A stretch of DNA of 41,668 bases from a virus, in the IMG/VR virus record IMGVR_UViG_3300017593_000599, positions 1 to 41,668 of that record; one strand, given 5' to 3'. The notes under the pieces were generated by a model. It ran no database searches. It was not told where the DNA came from and was given only the letters and a program-made list of their open reading frames with translations. A program made the position numbers and the translations under genes. This document shows positions 6,312 to 15,837 of this stretch, one piece after another; positions within the stretch are counted from its first letter, which is position 1; the number at the start of each line of letters is the position of its first letter.

Positions 6312-9300
6312 TTCTTCATCTTTCTAAACCACTCAGGGCTTTCCTTTTCCCATTGCTTGTAAACCTCGTCACAACTTTTTTCAAATTTGTCGGTTAGGTC
6401 GTCAAGCCTGTCAAGATACTTATCTTCCGTAATTTCTCCTCTTAGGGATTTCTTATCAAGTATATCTAATTCTCTCAGGTAATTCTTTTCTAGTTGTCTT
6501 AATCTCCACATTGCCCTGTCATCTGCAAGCCCCCTAGTGTACTTAAACATAAACGGCTTTGTGGTCATATACATCAGCTTGCCAACTTGTCTCCTAAATG
6601 CTTCCTCTGCTTCCTTGTCACCAATCATCCCTTCGCCTGTTATGAGCTGTGTTATCGCAAAAACTCTCTGTGCTATGTATGGCGTCATGTGCAGTGCCCA
6701 TTTTACCCATTCATGTGGGTCTTTCTTATTAGCTATATCCCAGCCGGGAACAATAGGATCTCCGTTTGGTTTTCTATTTTCTACAACTTCCCAAAGGATT
6801 TGGTGGAATGGATGTAGCTCCCATTTCATTGTATTCATAAATGTCTTTGCAGGGCTTGGTACTCCAGGCTTAACAGATTCTGCAAGTTTGTAGATGTATT
6901 TCTGGGGTAAGTTGTGTGGGCCTGAAAAGGTTAAAACAAGCTCTTTTCTGCCTTCCTTTGTATCAACTTCTCTCACATATTTCCTAGCTAGCTGGTCTGT
7001 ACGGAAGCCCATGCGGTTAAGCAGATAGTCTAGGGCTAAGACAAGGCCAACGGTTCTCACCAAGGCATCTGCATATATGGCAGTCTCTTTTGGTATTTCT
7101 CCCTTACCAGTTAACATTCGTTTAAATGTTGCCTCGGTAGCTTCTAGGGTCTTCTGTATCATCTTGCCGTAGAGCTTGGCCATTACTATTTTGTAAGTGG
7201 GAGTGAAAAAGAACTTATTAAGTTCTCTCCTGCCCACAGGGATAAATTTAAGTAACTTGGACTTTGTAGGAACCGAATTACCGTTAAATGCGACTATTCC
7301 ATTTCTTCTCACACAAACTATGTGGTTAGGCACAAAGACAGAATATATCTTACCACTGTATTCCACTTTCTCAAACTTTCTTGTATCAAGAGTTATACGT
7401 GGGGATGAGGTTTTAATTCCTATGTACCATCCTCCATTCCCGTTTATGACTCTTGGCTTTTCTTCGTATATTATACTCTTTTGAGGTTTCTTAAATATTT
7501 TATGTGACTTCCATCCTGCTTTTAAAATTAACTCTTGTAAATCATCTGCCATTTTTTCAGAAGCAGTGTAGATATAATGTAACTTTCCATTTCTAAAATA
7601 ACCATCACCCTTAGCGTAATAAAGGATAAATCTTCGGATGTCTTCTTTTGAGGCCATTTTTATGATTGAGGGAACATACTTTTGTTCTGCTTTACCAAAC
7701 TGTTTTAAATATTCATTCAGTTGCTTACAGCTACATCTCCAATAATCTTTACTTCTTCTCCAGTTTAAACCAGTCTGTCTTAGTATTTCTTCAAAATCTT
7801 GTTTTCTTTCCTTTTGCCATATTCTAACATCATAACCTCTGTTATCTATATCACCCTCTGAGAGGTAAAGCCCCATAAATGCAACAAACGCTTTAAATGG
7901 CATTTTTATATCTTTGTATTTCCATTCTTTGGGACTTTCGGCTTTCCATTCACCTGTTGCTAGCAAACTCCAGTGTTTGTTAGCTTGGCCATATAAATCT
8001 TTTGCCTCTATAAATCTAATTTTCTCTTTGTTTGTATAGTGTACAGCTGCCAATCTATGTGTAGGATTAACCAACATATCACAGACTTTTTGTTTGCACT
8101 GTATCATTTCCCCAATATAATCATACTCAAATTTTTCAATTATAGGCTGATATTCCATCTCCAATGTTCTTGGATTTAGGGTCATAACTTTTTCGCTAGG
8201 TTGTACGTCTTTAAATAATTTCCAGCCGTTTATTGTTAAAATTTCTGTCTTTTCATCATAACATGCATAGTCGCCATGCACCATGCTTGCAATAGTAGCT
8301 GCTTCTCTTGGGCTGAAACCTCTTTCCCTTAAGTACCTGTAGCTAATCTGCCTTATGAGGCCGTCCAGCATCCACGCAGTACCCCAAGAGAATCTATACA
8401 GGTCTTCCATAATTTCTGGGAATGTTTTAGCTTTACGGATACCTTTTTCTTGCTTAACAGTGTCAAAATAGTGTTCTAGCTCATCAAACAACCACTTTCC
8501 GTAGCCTTTCCTTACTCTATCTGCAAATTTGGTAAAGTCTTCAAAGGGAAGAGGAAAAGGAGTTGAGGTAAGACCCCACCTTCTTGCTTCGTACCACTCA
8601 GGTGTTCTTTTAATCATGTCCCTTATAGCTAAGGCTATGCACTTAGGAGTCTTCGGGCTTACCATAGACCCCAACATTACCCCTTGTATTGTGTCATACA
8701 TAGGAAGGATAAAGAAATTCCAGAACCAGAGCATCTTACCAGCATTCATAACCTTTTCAAAAGGAGTGGAGCGGCCAACATCTAAGAACGTCTCAAGGAA
8801 CTGCTCAAACATTGGCTCTACATAGTGGCCCTCACCTACGAGTCTTTTTAGTGTGGAATGTTCTATGGATATGTAACCTGGCTTGGCTTCTGTGGTTATA
8901 AGACCTTCCCTCTTAGCCTCGTTTATTATGTCCATCATGGCAGAGTCAAATGCCTTTCTGCGTGCATAAGAGGCAAGCAGGGAAGAAAGGTCAACGTCTT
9001 TTGGCTCTATAACGCCCTCATCAAGCAGGTTTTTGAGCGTCCATGTTTCTCTCTTTCTTCTAGTAAGCAAGTCTAAGATTTTCATTGCCCGTTTTGGATT
9101 TTCCCTTCTTATTGCCTCAAACCAGACCTGAGTTGGAAGGTGGACGAATTTTATATCTTTAGCCCTTTCAATGTTCTTATCCAGCTTCGCAAGTTCTTCT
9201 TCCCACTGTGCCATCTTCTTGGGGTCTCTGGGTTTCTGGCTTAGCAGTTGTCTTCTTTGTCTCTGTAGGTCTTCTAGCAGCCTTTCTTGAAATGGCTGTT

Positions 9301-11794
9301 TTAATATGCCTTTTTCTTCTAGCTCTTTGTAGCTTTCTTCAAAGTACTTAGCTAGGTCTTCTGTGGCCTGTTTTATCTTGGGTCTTATTTCTTCTGGTAT
9401 GTCCTCAAATGTCGGGTTCTTCTGTTCTGCCTTTAGGGCAACCTTGTAATCATATTCCTTTGGGATGTCTCTGAGTTTGGGTGCTATTTTCTCAATGTCC
9501 CTTTCCATATAGGCAGTTGACCTGCTGTAATAGTCCTTAAATAGCTTTCCTGTAGTAGGAGCATTAAGTTTTTTGAAGTGGTACTCTATGTCAAAAGGCC
9601 CATACAAGGTATCCTTAAACTTTTCTTTCCATTCCCTAGCCTTTTCCCCTACCTTTTTTATCACCTTAGGAAGCTCGGCAACGGGGATACCAGAATAGAA
9701 GGTTGTGTCTTCTGGTTCAGGGATTTCAGGCTTGGGCTTGGGTTTTTCTTCTCTTAGTGCCTCAGTGAGTACCTTCCTTAAGGCTGACTTATTTCCTATT
9801 GCAAACTCCCTTTCTAGTGATTTCACTCGTTTTCCTGTTTCATCTAGTATATCGATTCCCACAAACTTAAATCTGTCTGGACAAACCTTAATTGCTGTTT
9901 CTATTTGTCCCTTGGTAGCATTTTGTGGAATTCTCAGGTAAATATCATCTCCAACAAATCTGTAAGTAATCTTATCGGGCAGAGGTGTAAGGATAGAATG
10001 GTCATCTTCTCCTATCTCTACAATTTTTCTGTCCTTTAATATTGCACCACTCTTGTAAGCTATTTCTGGTGAAAAGCGTTGTGCTTTGTAACCAGTTTCT
10101 TCTTCAAATGTTTTGAGGACATCAGTTAACGCAGGTTTCTTTGGCTTTCCCACAGGCGGAGGCACTTTCTTGTATTTCTTTACTAGGTCTGGGTAATCTT
10201 TTAGCACTCTGTCGGGGACTGGCTCACCCCTTTTGAGAGCTTGTTCTACTGCTCCCTTATGAAACTCTATTGCACTAGCTATAGCCTTAGGAGTCGGTGT
10301 TTCAATTGCTCCTATTTCCCCAAGGTCAGCAAACCGTATTCTCTTACCAGCATCTTTGAAATAATATCCAAGGTAATCTTTTTGCGGAACCTTCCAAGTT
10401 AATCCTTGCCTTACAAAAGAATCTATTTCCCTTGCCTTACGTTCCCCAATCTTCGGAAAACCAAAGGTTTCCTTCCACTCCTTTTTTGTCATCTTCCATG
10501 GCTCTTTAGCCCTTGCCCTCTCTACCTCAACTGCTATTGCCCTTTCCTCAGTTTCCCACTTAACTGGCACTTTTTCAGGGCGTCTGACTAAGATTTCCTT
10601 TACGGCAACTTTTCTCTCGGTAGGCTCAAACTTTACCGGTACCTCTGCCTCAACTGGGATAGTTACCTTTTCTGCTGGCTCTCTTGTAATCCTTGCCCTT
10701 ACTTCTTCAGGTGCTACTATGGGCTCTGTTTCCTTAGCAGGCTCTTTAGCTGATACCTTTTTATTATAAACACGCCAGAATATACTTTCTTTCTCTTCTT
10801 CACTCAGTGGCGGCTTGCCTTTCTTCTTTCTAGTTGTTTCCTGTGCTTTTATTCTTCTATTTGTCTCTTTCACTATTTCCTTTGCAACAGGTCCCTCTAC
10901 CTTAGACAGTGCCTCTGCCCTGCTCATCTTAGGAAGGGCCAGCACTTCTTCTACAGGCGGGGCCTTGGGAGCTTCCTTAGGTTTAACTACCTCACTTGGT
11001 GTAGGTACAGGCGTTTCCTTTCCAAACCAGCCCCTGATAATATTTGCTAGGCCAAGCATAAACGGAAGCCCACTAATTGTGCTGTAAGCTAGGGTCTGTG
11101 CCGCTGGGCCACTTGGAAACCCATAGACAGGAGACCCTGGCATTTTGGTTAACTCAGGCCAAGCCTCTGCTGTCTTTTCTGCTGTCCATTCAAAGGGCTT
11201 GAGTAGGTATTCTATTCCTTTGAACAAATATCTAGTATAAGGAGACCACCTAGGCCCAAGCCAGGGTTCTGTTCTTGCCCTGTACGATCCTATAACTTGT
11301 GCGGCTCTCTCTATGGCTTCTTCTGGTGAAGTAGCTACTTTTTCTGGTAGTGGCACTCCAGTTACCCACTCATAGAGGCGTTTTATTTCAGGGGCAGGTT
11401 GTGCAGCAACCCAGCTGTGAAGCAGTGAGTGTAGGCCAAGAAGTCCTGCGTGAGCCAAGTTAAATAAGCCTAGTGGGCCTTTTACTCCAAATTCAATAGG
11501 AGCTAAGAATATATCTTCGCCTACTTGTTTTATTTTTTCCTTAAGGGGAACAACACCTTTCTTTATGGGCTCTGCCAAGACTTCAGGCGAATAAGCTCTT
11601 TCTGCAAGCCTTCCAAAGTACTCGCCTACGCCTGCAAGGGGAGCTTGTTTTTGTTTTTCCTTGCTGGCAACAGTTTCGGCTGCCATATCTATGAGTTCAT
11701 CAATAGATAACGCTTTGCTTTGCTTTGCAACAACTTCGGCAGCCTTATCTATTAACTCATCTATGGACTTTTCCTTGGCTAAACTAAATTTCAT
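6308..11794 (-). CDS. Large polyvalent-type internal virion protein interrupted by an intein
   Basis: 1828 aa precursor, about 1499 aa after removal of the 329-aa intein. The N-terminus has two copies of SIDELID-x-AAE-x-VA (residues 10-23 and 30-43). A hydrophobic stretch near residues 235-255 and long Lys/Glu/Pro linkers follow, then alpha-helical regions. The extein around the splice site (HGDYA then SVPTKS and PVGRRELNKFFF) resembles the GDY...ER...PFY block of phage large polyvalent proteins, which are packaged and injected with the genome. It follows three ejection-type genes in the late operon, which fits. No polymerase or transglycosylase motif was recognised. The virion role is inference; the intein is well supported. 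Confidence 0.75.
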   Translation of the reverse strand: MKFSLAKEKSIDELIDKAAEVVAKQSKALSIDELIDMAAETVASKEKQKQAPLAGVGEYFGRLAERAYSPEVLAEPIKKGVVPLKEKIKQVGEDIFLAPIEFGVKGPLGLFNLAHAGLLGLHSLLHSWVAAQPAPEIKRLYEWVTGVPLPEKVATSPEEAIERAAQVIGSYRARTEPWLGPRWSPYTRYLFKGIEYLLKPFEWTAEKTAEAWPELTKMPGSPVYGFPSGPAAQTLAYSTISGLPFMLGLANIIRGWFGKETPVPTPSEVVKPKEAPKAPPVEEVLALPKMSRAEALSKVEGPVAKEIVKETNRRIKAQETTRKKKGKPPLSEEEKESIFWRVYNKKVSAKEPAKETEPIVAPEEVRARITREPAEKVTIPVEAEVPVKFEPTERKVAVKEILVRRPEKVPVKWETEERAIAVEVERARAKEPWKMTKKEWKETFGFPKIGERKAREIDSFVRQGLTWKVPQKDYLGYYFKDAGKRIRFADLGEIGAIETPTPKAIASAIEFHKGAVEQALKRGEPVPDRVLKDYPDLVKKYKKVPPPVGKPKKPALTDVLKTFEEETGYKAQRFSPEIAYKSGAILKDRKIVEIGEDDHSILTPLPDKITYRFVGDDIYLRIPQNATKGQIETAIKVCPDRFKFVGIDILDETGKRVKSLEREFAIGNKSALRKVLTEALREEKPKPKPEIPEPEDTTFYSGIPVAELPKVIKKVGEKAREWKEKFKDTLYGPFDIEYHFKKLNAPTTGKLFKDYYSRSTAYMERDIEKIAPKLRDIPKEYDYKVALKAEQKNPTFEDIPEEIRPKIKQATEDLAKYFEESYKELEEKGILKQPFQERLLEDLQRQRRQLLSQKPRDPKKMAQWEEELAKLDKNIERAKDIKFVHLPTQVWFEAIRRENPKRAMKILDLLTRRKRETWTLKNLLDEGVIEPKDVDLSSLLASYARRKAFDSAMMDIINEAKREGLITTEAKPGYISIEHSTLKRLVGEGHYVEPMFEQFLETFLDVGRSTPFEKVMNAGKMLWFWNFFILPMYDTIQGVMLGSMVSPKTPKCIALAIRDMIKRTPEWYEARRWGLTSTPFPLPFEDFTKFADRVRKGYGKWLFDELEHYFDTVKQEKGIRKAKTFPEIMEDLYRFSWGTAWMLDGLIRQISYRYLRERGFSPREAATIASMVHGDYACYDEKTEILTINGWKLFKDVQPSEKVMTLNPRTLEMEYQPIIEKFEYDYIGEMIQCKQKVCDMLVNPTHRLAAVHYTNKEKIRFIEAKDLYGQANKHWSLLATGEWKAESPKEWKYKDIKMPFKAFVAFMGLYLSEGDIDNRGYDVRIWQKERKQDFEEILRQTGLNWRRSKDYWRCSCKQLNEYLKQFGKAEQKYVPSIIKMASKEDIRRFILYYAKGDGYFRNGKLHYIYTASEKMADDLQELILKAGWKSHKIFKKPQKSIIYEEKPRVINGNGGWYIGIKTSSPRITLDTRKFEKVEYSGKIYSVFVPNHIVCVRRNGIVAFNGNSVPTKSKLLKFIPVGRRELNKFFFTPTYKIVMAKLYGKMIQKTLEATEATFKRMLTGKGEIPKETAIYADALVRTVGLVLALDYLLNRMGFRTDQLARKYVREVDTKEGRKELVLTFSGPHNLPQKYIYKLAESVKPGVPSPAKTFMNTMKWELHPFHQILWEVVENRKPNGDPIVPGWDIANKKDPHEWVKWALHMTPYIAQRVFAITQLITGEGMIGDKEAEEAFRRQVGKLMYMTTKPFMFKYTRGLADDRAMWRLRQLEKNYLRELDILDKKSLRGEITEDKYLDRLDDLTDKFEKSCDEVYKQWEKESPEWFRKMKK
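7277..8263 (-). other. Intein with LAGLIDADG homing endonuclease
   Basis: 329 residues (1178-1506 of the precursor). It begins Cys-YDEKTEIL after GDYA and ends VAFNGN before Ser +1. Block A, block B (NPTHRL, His present) and block F (YSVFVPNHIVCVRRNGIVAF) are visible. Endonuclease blocks are FMGLYLSEGD and FILYYAKGDGY, with the catalytic Glu and Asp kept. Two splice residues are unusual: block B has Asn in place of the common Thr (N-P-T-H), and the residue before the last Asn is Gly and not His. The frame is intact, so splicing and homing may be active. Confidence 0.92.
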
Positions 11795-12996
11795 TTTGCT
11801 AGCTGTTGCCTAATTATGTTCATTACTTCTTGGATTTGTTCTTCTGTTGGATTGGGTATTCCTTTTCTCCTCAGTGCTTCCTTTGCTTTTTGTCTTATAC
11901 TACTATATGCTGTTCCCTCTGCACCTCCAACTGGGGGAGGCACTTTGCCCTGCTCTTGTGTTTCTTCTGCTGCACCTATGGATAGCCTAATTAAGTCTCT
12001 AAGGAAACGTACCTTTTCCTCAAAAGGCATCCTCTCAAACTTGATACTCAGAAGTCTATCCCTTAGTATTTGTATGAGAATAGAAGAAGCAACATCCTCA
12101 ACTGGTTTTCTTTTCCTTAATTGCATATATTCAGTAAGTGTCATATCCTTCGATATAAGCCCTAACTTTTTGGCTGTTTCAAATTCACGGATTATACTTG
12201 GCATTGCTTGTTTGACTGGAGCGGGTTCCTTGTACCTTATTCTCTTAGCGTTTACTTTGTCTGTGGTCTCGTCATAAGTAATTACTATCCTTCCTATTTC
12301 TTTTGTCCCAGTGTCATCCATTATGGGTGTGTTCGCTACAACCCTTTCTCTTCCACCCGCAAGTGCATCTGCTGTTGGGCCTGTTATGCCATGTTGAGCC
12401 AGTATTGCTAGTTTTTGTTGCTTGCTAAGATTTTGGCCACTTACCACTCGGTTTATTGCTTCTTTCTTTTCCTCACTTTCTCTTACTTCGTTGGCTAGTC
12501 TTATCTCTTGAGGTGTAAGTCCTCCTTCCATCATCATGTATGTCCGTTCTGTCTTGCTGAGTGGAAGCTCTCTAATCTTACGTAACGTTTCTTCTCTTCG
12601 CTTTCTTTCTTCCTCTTCCTTTCTCATTTTTTCTATCTGCTGGCCTACAGTAGCAAAGGTATTTATCACGCTGGCGTAATTTGCAGCAACCCTTGGATAT
12701 TTTCTGATAATTTCAGGCAACTTGTTTACATCCCACCCACTTGCAGCAAGCTCAGTGTAAAACTGCCGCAGTTCATTCTCTAACTGTCTTTTTTCTTGCC
12801 ATTCCCTGCCTTGCTCTATGGACTCTGCCATTTGTGACCCTATCAGGTAGCCATAGTAAGGAGCTGTTTCTCTTGTGCTGCTGCCTGCATACATTCCAGA
12901 TAAGAAGGTAGCCAAGGCTAAATCTGGGTTTTGTCCCATCCAGTTTACTGCTTGGCTTCCTATATTTTTGATGCCTTCCCAAATGTCAGCTAGCAT
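11791..12996 (-). CDS. Coiled-coil internal virion / ejection-type protein
   Basis: 401 aa. A mildly hydrophobic N-terminus (PDLALATFLSGMYAG) is followed by a long Glu/Lys/Arg helix (residues 60-190) and a C-terminal helical region. Overlaps the next gene by four bases and stands directly upstream of the large polyvalent protein. Large helical proteins at this place in podovirus operons usually form the ejectosome (compare P22 gp7/gp16/gp20 and T7 gp14-16). No sequence family recognised. Confidence 0.5.
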   Translation of the reverse strand: MLADIWEGIKNIGSQAVNWMGQNPDLALATFLSGMYAGSSTRETAPYYGYLIGSQMAESIEQGREWQEKRQLENELRQFYTELAASGWDVNKLPEIIRKYPRVAANYASVINTFATVGQQIEKMRKEEEERKRREETLRKIRELPLSKTERTYMMMEGGLTPQEIRLANEVRESEEKKEAINRVVSGQNLSKQQKLAILAQHGITGPTADALAGGRERVVANTPIMDDTGTKEIGRIVITYDETTDKVNAKRIRYKEPAPVKQAMPSIIREFETAKKLGLISKDMTLTEYMQLRKRKPVEDVASSILIQILRDRLLSIKFERMPFEEKVRFLRDLIRLSIGAAEETQEQGKVPPPVGGAEGTAYSSIRQKAKEALRRKGIPNPTEEQIQEVMNIIRQQLAK

Positions 12997-13005
12997 ATTT
13001 TCCTC

Positions 13006-14079
13006 CTAGCCCATTATGTTTCCCTGTTCTGCAAATATCCAAGGATAAGGACTCCATTCGCCGCTTGCTCCAGTTGCTCCACTTACCTCGCTACCGCCAA
13101 GGTTACCTAGTAAAGCAGCAAGCTCTTGGCTTTGTCCATATCCCCTAGCAAAATTGCCAGCTAGTGGAGCAAAAATACTTACAAATCTCTCTCCCCAGCC
13201 AGGTTCGTAGTGAGGTGGAACAGCAAGCTGATGCCTCCAGCCACCCATTGTCTGCCACATACTCTGAGCCAATTTACTTAGGTCATAGTAAGGAAGCGTC
13301 CCTATCCGTAGCAGAGCTTCAGGCTGGGTATAATAAGGAGCTAACATTGCCCTTTCCAATCCTACTCTCTGGCCTAGTGCCTCCATTGCCCCTGCAAGAG
13401 GACTCATCATACCCTGAATAGCCCTTACGGGTACATACGTTCCCATAGGTACACCGCCGAAGGAAATAGTTGGGCCTCGCACTCCTGATAGTGCTTCCAT
13501 TGCTTTTTGGTACCTTTGATACTCAGATAGGTAAGGACTTAACCTTTCTTCTGTTAGCTTAGGCAGTCTTCTGGTCAGTTCCTCAACTTCTCTAATCGTT
13601 TCCCAATACCTCTTGCTTGCTTTTTCCAGCGGCACTTCGGCTTGAACTGGCCTTACATCTTTAAATAACTTCGTAAACTCACCTTGGTCTAATTTCCTAA
13701 AACCAGTAGGGGCATAAAGTACATTTCCTTCAACTGGTTTACCCTTCCAAGTACGGCCAGGTGGCCAGTAGGTACCTATCAATCTGCCTTGTGAATTAAA
13801 GACATGAAACATGCCACCTTTTGTTGGGTCTTCAGTGCCTTCTGGAACAAGATAGACCCTTTCTCCTCTATAATTGGCTACATGGGTAGCACCAAGTCTT
13901 CTTGCAATAATGTCGCCAATTGTCTGCTCTACTAAAAGGTCAAGTAATGCCTGTTCTTCTGCACTCGGGGGGGGAGCTTTCCCCTTCTTGTATTTTCCTT
14001 TTCCCAATGCTTTTCCTAGTAAAGTCCCTGTTGCTGCCGCAGCAACGCTACTAGCAATGGGTATTGCAGCTTGTGGCAT
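13006..14079 (-). CDS. Ejection-type protein with Ala-rich membrane-active N-terminus
   Basis: 357 aa. Residues 3-25 are an Ala/Gly-rich hydrophobic segment (IPIASSVAAAATGTLLG), followed by a Lys-rich turn. Such segments occur in podovirus ejection proteins that enter the host membrane. The C-terminal half has APYYTQPEALLRIG and RGYGQSQELAALLGN, loosely like motifs in the two genes at 14527 and 15367. The GGAGG site lies before the ATG. Role inferred from layout and context. Confidence 0.5.
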   Translation of the reverse strand: MPQAAIPIASSVAAAATGTLLGKALGKGKYKKGKAPPPSAEEQALLDLLVEQTIGDIIARRLGATHVANYRGERVYLVPEGTEDPTKGGMFHVFNSQGRLIGTYWPPGRTWKGKPVEGNVLYAPTGFRKLDQGEFTKLFKDVRPVQAEVPLEKASKRYWETIREVEELTRRLPKLTEERLSPYLSEYQRYQKAMEALSGVRGPTISFGGVPMGTYVPVRAIQGMMSPLAGAMEALGQRVGLERAMLAPYYTQPEALLRIGTLPYYDLSKLAQSMWQTMGGWRHQLAVPPHYEPGWGERFVSIFAPLAGNFARGYGQSQELAALLGNLGGSEVSGATGASGEWSPYPWIFAEQGNIMG

Positions 14080-14080
14080 T

Positions 14081-14524
14081 TTATCCCTCCTGTATTAGAT
14101 ACAAATAACCTAGAAAGCGTGGTTTTAATCCTCTTTTTTGCATTAATAATCTGTGGTGCTTATTATCTGACAGTGTGGCCAAGGGTATATCTAAACCTAT
14201 TGTTCTTCTAGGCACATCATAGAAAAATTCTTTTGTCATAGGATATTTACTGTAAACATGCATTATATTAATAAATTTTTGCCCATCTACTTCCTGCAGC
14301 CTGAATATGTTAAAAGCTACTATTGCCTTTGCTTCTTCATCATACTCCACAACAAAAAAGGTAGAGGGGTCACCTAGTATAAAGTCCAACTTTTCTGCCA
14401 GCGGCTTCTGAGGCAATTCCATTTCGCTATGCCTTGCCGCCTTTTTATCATAATCAGCAAAGGCTTTTAATATTGCTTCTTTGTGGGTCTTAAGATTTTT
14501 GCTATTTATGTAAATCCTTATCAT
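14081..14524 (-). CDS. Hypothetical protein, weak acetyltransferase-like pattern
   Basis: 147 aa. The strand pattern FFVVEYDEEAKAIVAFNIF followed by INIMHVYSKYP and a C-terminal LMQKRGLKPRF helix-strand is reminiscent of GNAT folds, and small GNAT-like genes are found in phage structural clusters. The acetyl-CoA loop (Q/R-x-x-G-x-G/A) is not visible, so the call is weak. It sits between two ejection-type genes with tight spacing. Confidence 0.35.
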   Translation of the reverse strand: MIRIYINSKNLKTHKEAILKAFADYDKKAARHSEMELPQKPLAEKLDFILGDPSTFFVVEYDEEAKAIVAFNIFRLQEVDGQKFINIMHVYSKYPMTKEFFYDVPRRTIGLDIPLATLSDNKHHRLLMQKRGLKPRFLGYLYLIQEG

Positions 14525-14526
14525 AG

Positions 14527-15357
14527 CTATAACTGCATTGGCGGTAAGCCGCCAAATATATCTGTTCCTCCAAAGACATAGTTGCCCTGTAGCCCTGTAC
14601 TGGGATAAATTCTACCTAGCCCTGTGACTGTCCAAGGCAAGACGTATTGTGCAAATAACTGGTACGGTGCTAGTGGATTGGCTTCGCTTCCTCTGCCTTC
14701 TCCCCGTGAAACCTGAGCACTAACCCTAGCTTGCGGCATGAGACTTGTCATCGTCTGTAAGGCAGGCGTATAAACCTGGGCTAATCTGCCAACATTTCTT
14801 AGGTTTGCAGCAATAAGTGCTCTGTCTATTAGGTTGCTAAGTGCATCACTGTATCCCATTTGGGATATTGCCTGTAGCTGGTCAACTGGAGGTATATACT
14901 GGGGTAAACTTTGGTAGATGTTCTGTAGTATATCCATGTATTGAGATGCAGCAGGAAGCATAGCCTCAAAAAGCTGTGTCCAGTACTGTTTAGCCCACTC
15001 AGGAAGTCCAGTAAAAGCAGCAGATTGCTGCATTCTTTCCCATTCGCTGTGTGGATACACGTTAGTTGGTATATTAAAGCTACCTCCGCCTCCTCCTCCA
15101 CCTGCCAGTCCACCTTTTCCTTGATATTTCTTAGGTCTTACATCACCCAGTTGCTCTTCCAGTGCTTCTCCTGTTCCAATGATAGGCTCGCCTGTCTTTA
15201 CGTCCCTAAAGTCTTTATCACCTACGTCCATTATCGCTACTGGCTTGCCACTTGCATCATAAGCAACTAATCTCTCTGTCTTTGTAACGGGATTCTTAGT
15301 TTTTACTACCTTATAATCATATCCCCAATATTTTGCTGTTCCCAATGTTTGTGCCAT
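14527..15357 (-). CDS. Virion-associated protein A (ANPLAPYQL family)
   Basis: 276 aa. A Gly-rich linker (residues 81-92) separates an N-terminal beta-type domain from a helical region. Near the C-terminus is SEANPLAPYQL, which recurs as QANPLAPYQL at the end of the neighbouring 153-aa protein; both also share VYP and a following GLP-x-x-A segment. The two are likely diverged duplicates. The place between tail and ejection genes supports a virion role. Not otherwise recognised. Confidence 0.5.
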   Translation of the reverse strand: MAQTLGTAKYWGYDYKVVKTKNPVTKTERLVAYDASGKPVAIMDVGDKDFRDVKTGEPIIGTGEALEEQLGDVRPKKYQGKGGLAGGGGGGGSFNIPTNVYPHSEWERMQQSAAFTGLPEWAKQYWTQLFEAMLPAASQYMDILQNIYQSLPQYIPPVDQLQAISQMGYSDALSNLIDRALIAANLRNVGRLAQVYTPALQTMTSLMPQARVSAQVSRGEGRGSEANPLAPYQLFAQYVLPWTVTGLGRIYPSTGLQGNYVFGGTDIFGGLPPMQL

Positions 15358-15366
15358 AATTTCCTC

Positions 15367-15828
15367 CTAAATTAACGGTAGTAAACCTAGTAACTGCTGA
15401 GTTCTTAATTGATATGGAGCTAAAGGATTAGCTTGCAATCCCCAAGAAGTTGCTCCTCCCAGCCCTAGTTGTGTTGCATATCTGAGGATGCTATAGAGGT
15501 TACCTAGGTTGGCTAGGCTTTGTGCCCAAACACTCGGAACTCTCTGCATTATCCTAGACATAGTCTCTGGAATAAGTGAGGATGAAATAATCCCTCTTCT
15601 TGCCATATTGCCCAGTGTTCTGTTGATTGTCTCACTTAGAGTGGGCTGAAAGGCAGTTGCAAATGTAGCAGGTGACTGGAGACTTTCAAGGATGCCAACT
15701 AAGCCAGACTGAGCGAAAGATGGCAGTCCTTGGTAAGAAATCCTGAATTGTCTTTCTCTTGAACCCCTAGCTGTAAAGGGATAAACGTCAAGAGGGACAC
15801 CAAAAGGGCCTAAGTTTTGATTAGCCAT
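15367..15828 (-). CDS. Virion-associated protein B (ANPLAPYQL family)
   Basis: 153 aa, helical, with LDVYP near the N-terminus, QGLPSFAQSG at 33-42 and QANPLAPYQL near the C-terminus, all matched in the 276-aa neighbour. It lacks that protein's N-terminal domain and Gly linker. AGGAG precedes the ATG. Probably a small ejection or tail-core component; no named family recognised. Confidence 0.5.
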   Translation of the reverse strand: MANQNLGPFGVPLDVYPFTARGSRERQFRISYQGLPSFAQSGLVGILESLQSPATFATAFQPTLSETINRTLGNMARRGIISSSLIPETMSRIMQRVPSVWAQSLANLGNLYSILRYATQLGLGGATSWGLQANPLAPYQLRTQQLLGLLPLI

Positions 15829-15837
15829 TGCTTTCTC

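Noticed and set aside
6537-11710. Plus-strand frames opposite the large virion protein
   Set aside because: All lie inside a long, clearly coding minus-strand gene and read as Phe/Leu/Ser-rich shadows.
14081-14524. Firm acetyltransferase assignment
   Set aside because: The acetyl-CoA-binding loop is not visible, so it is listed as hypothetical with a weak hint only.
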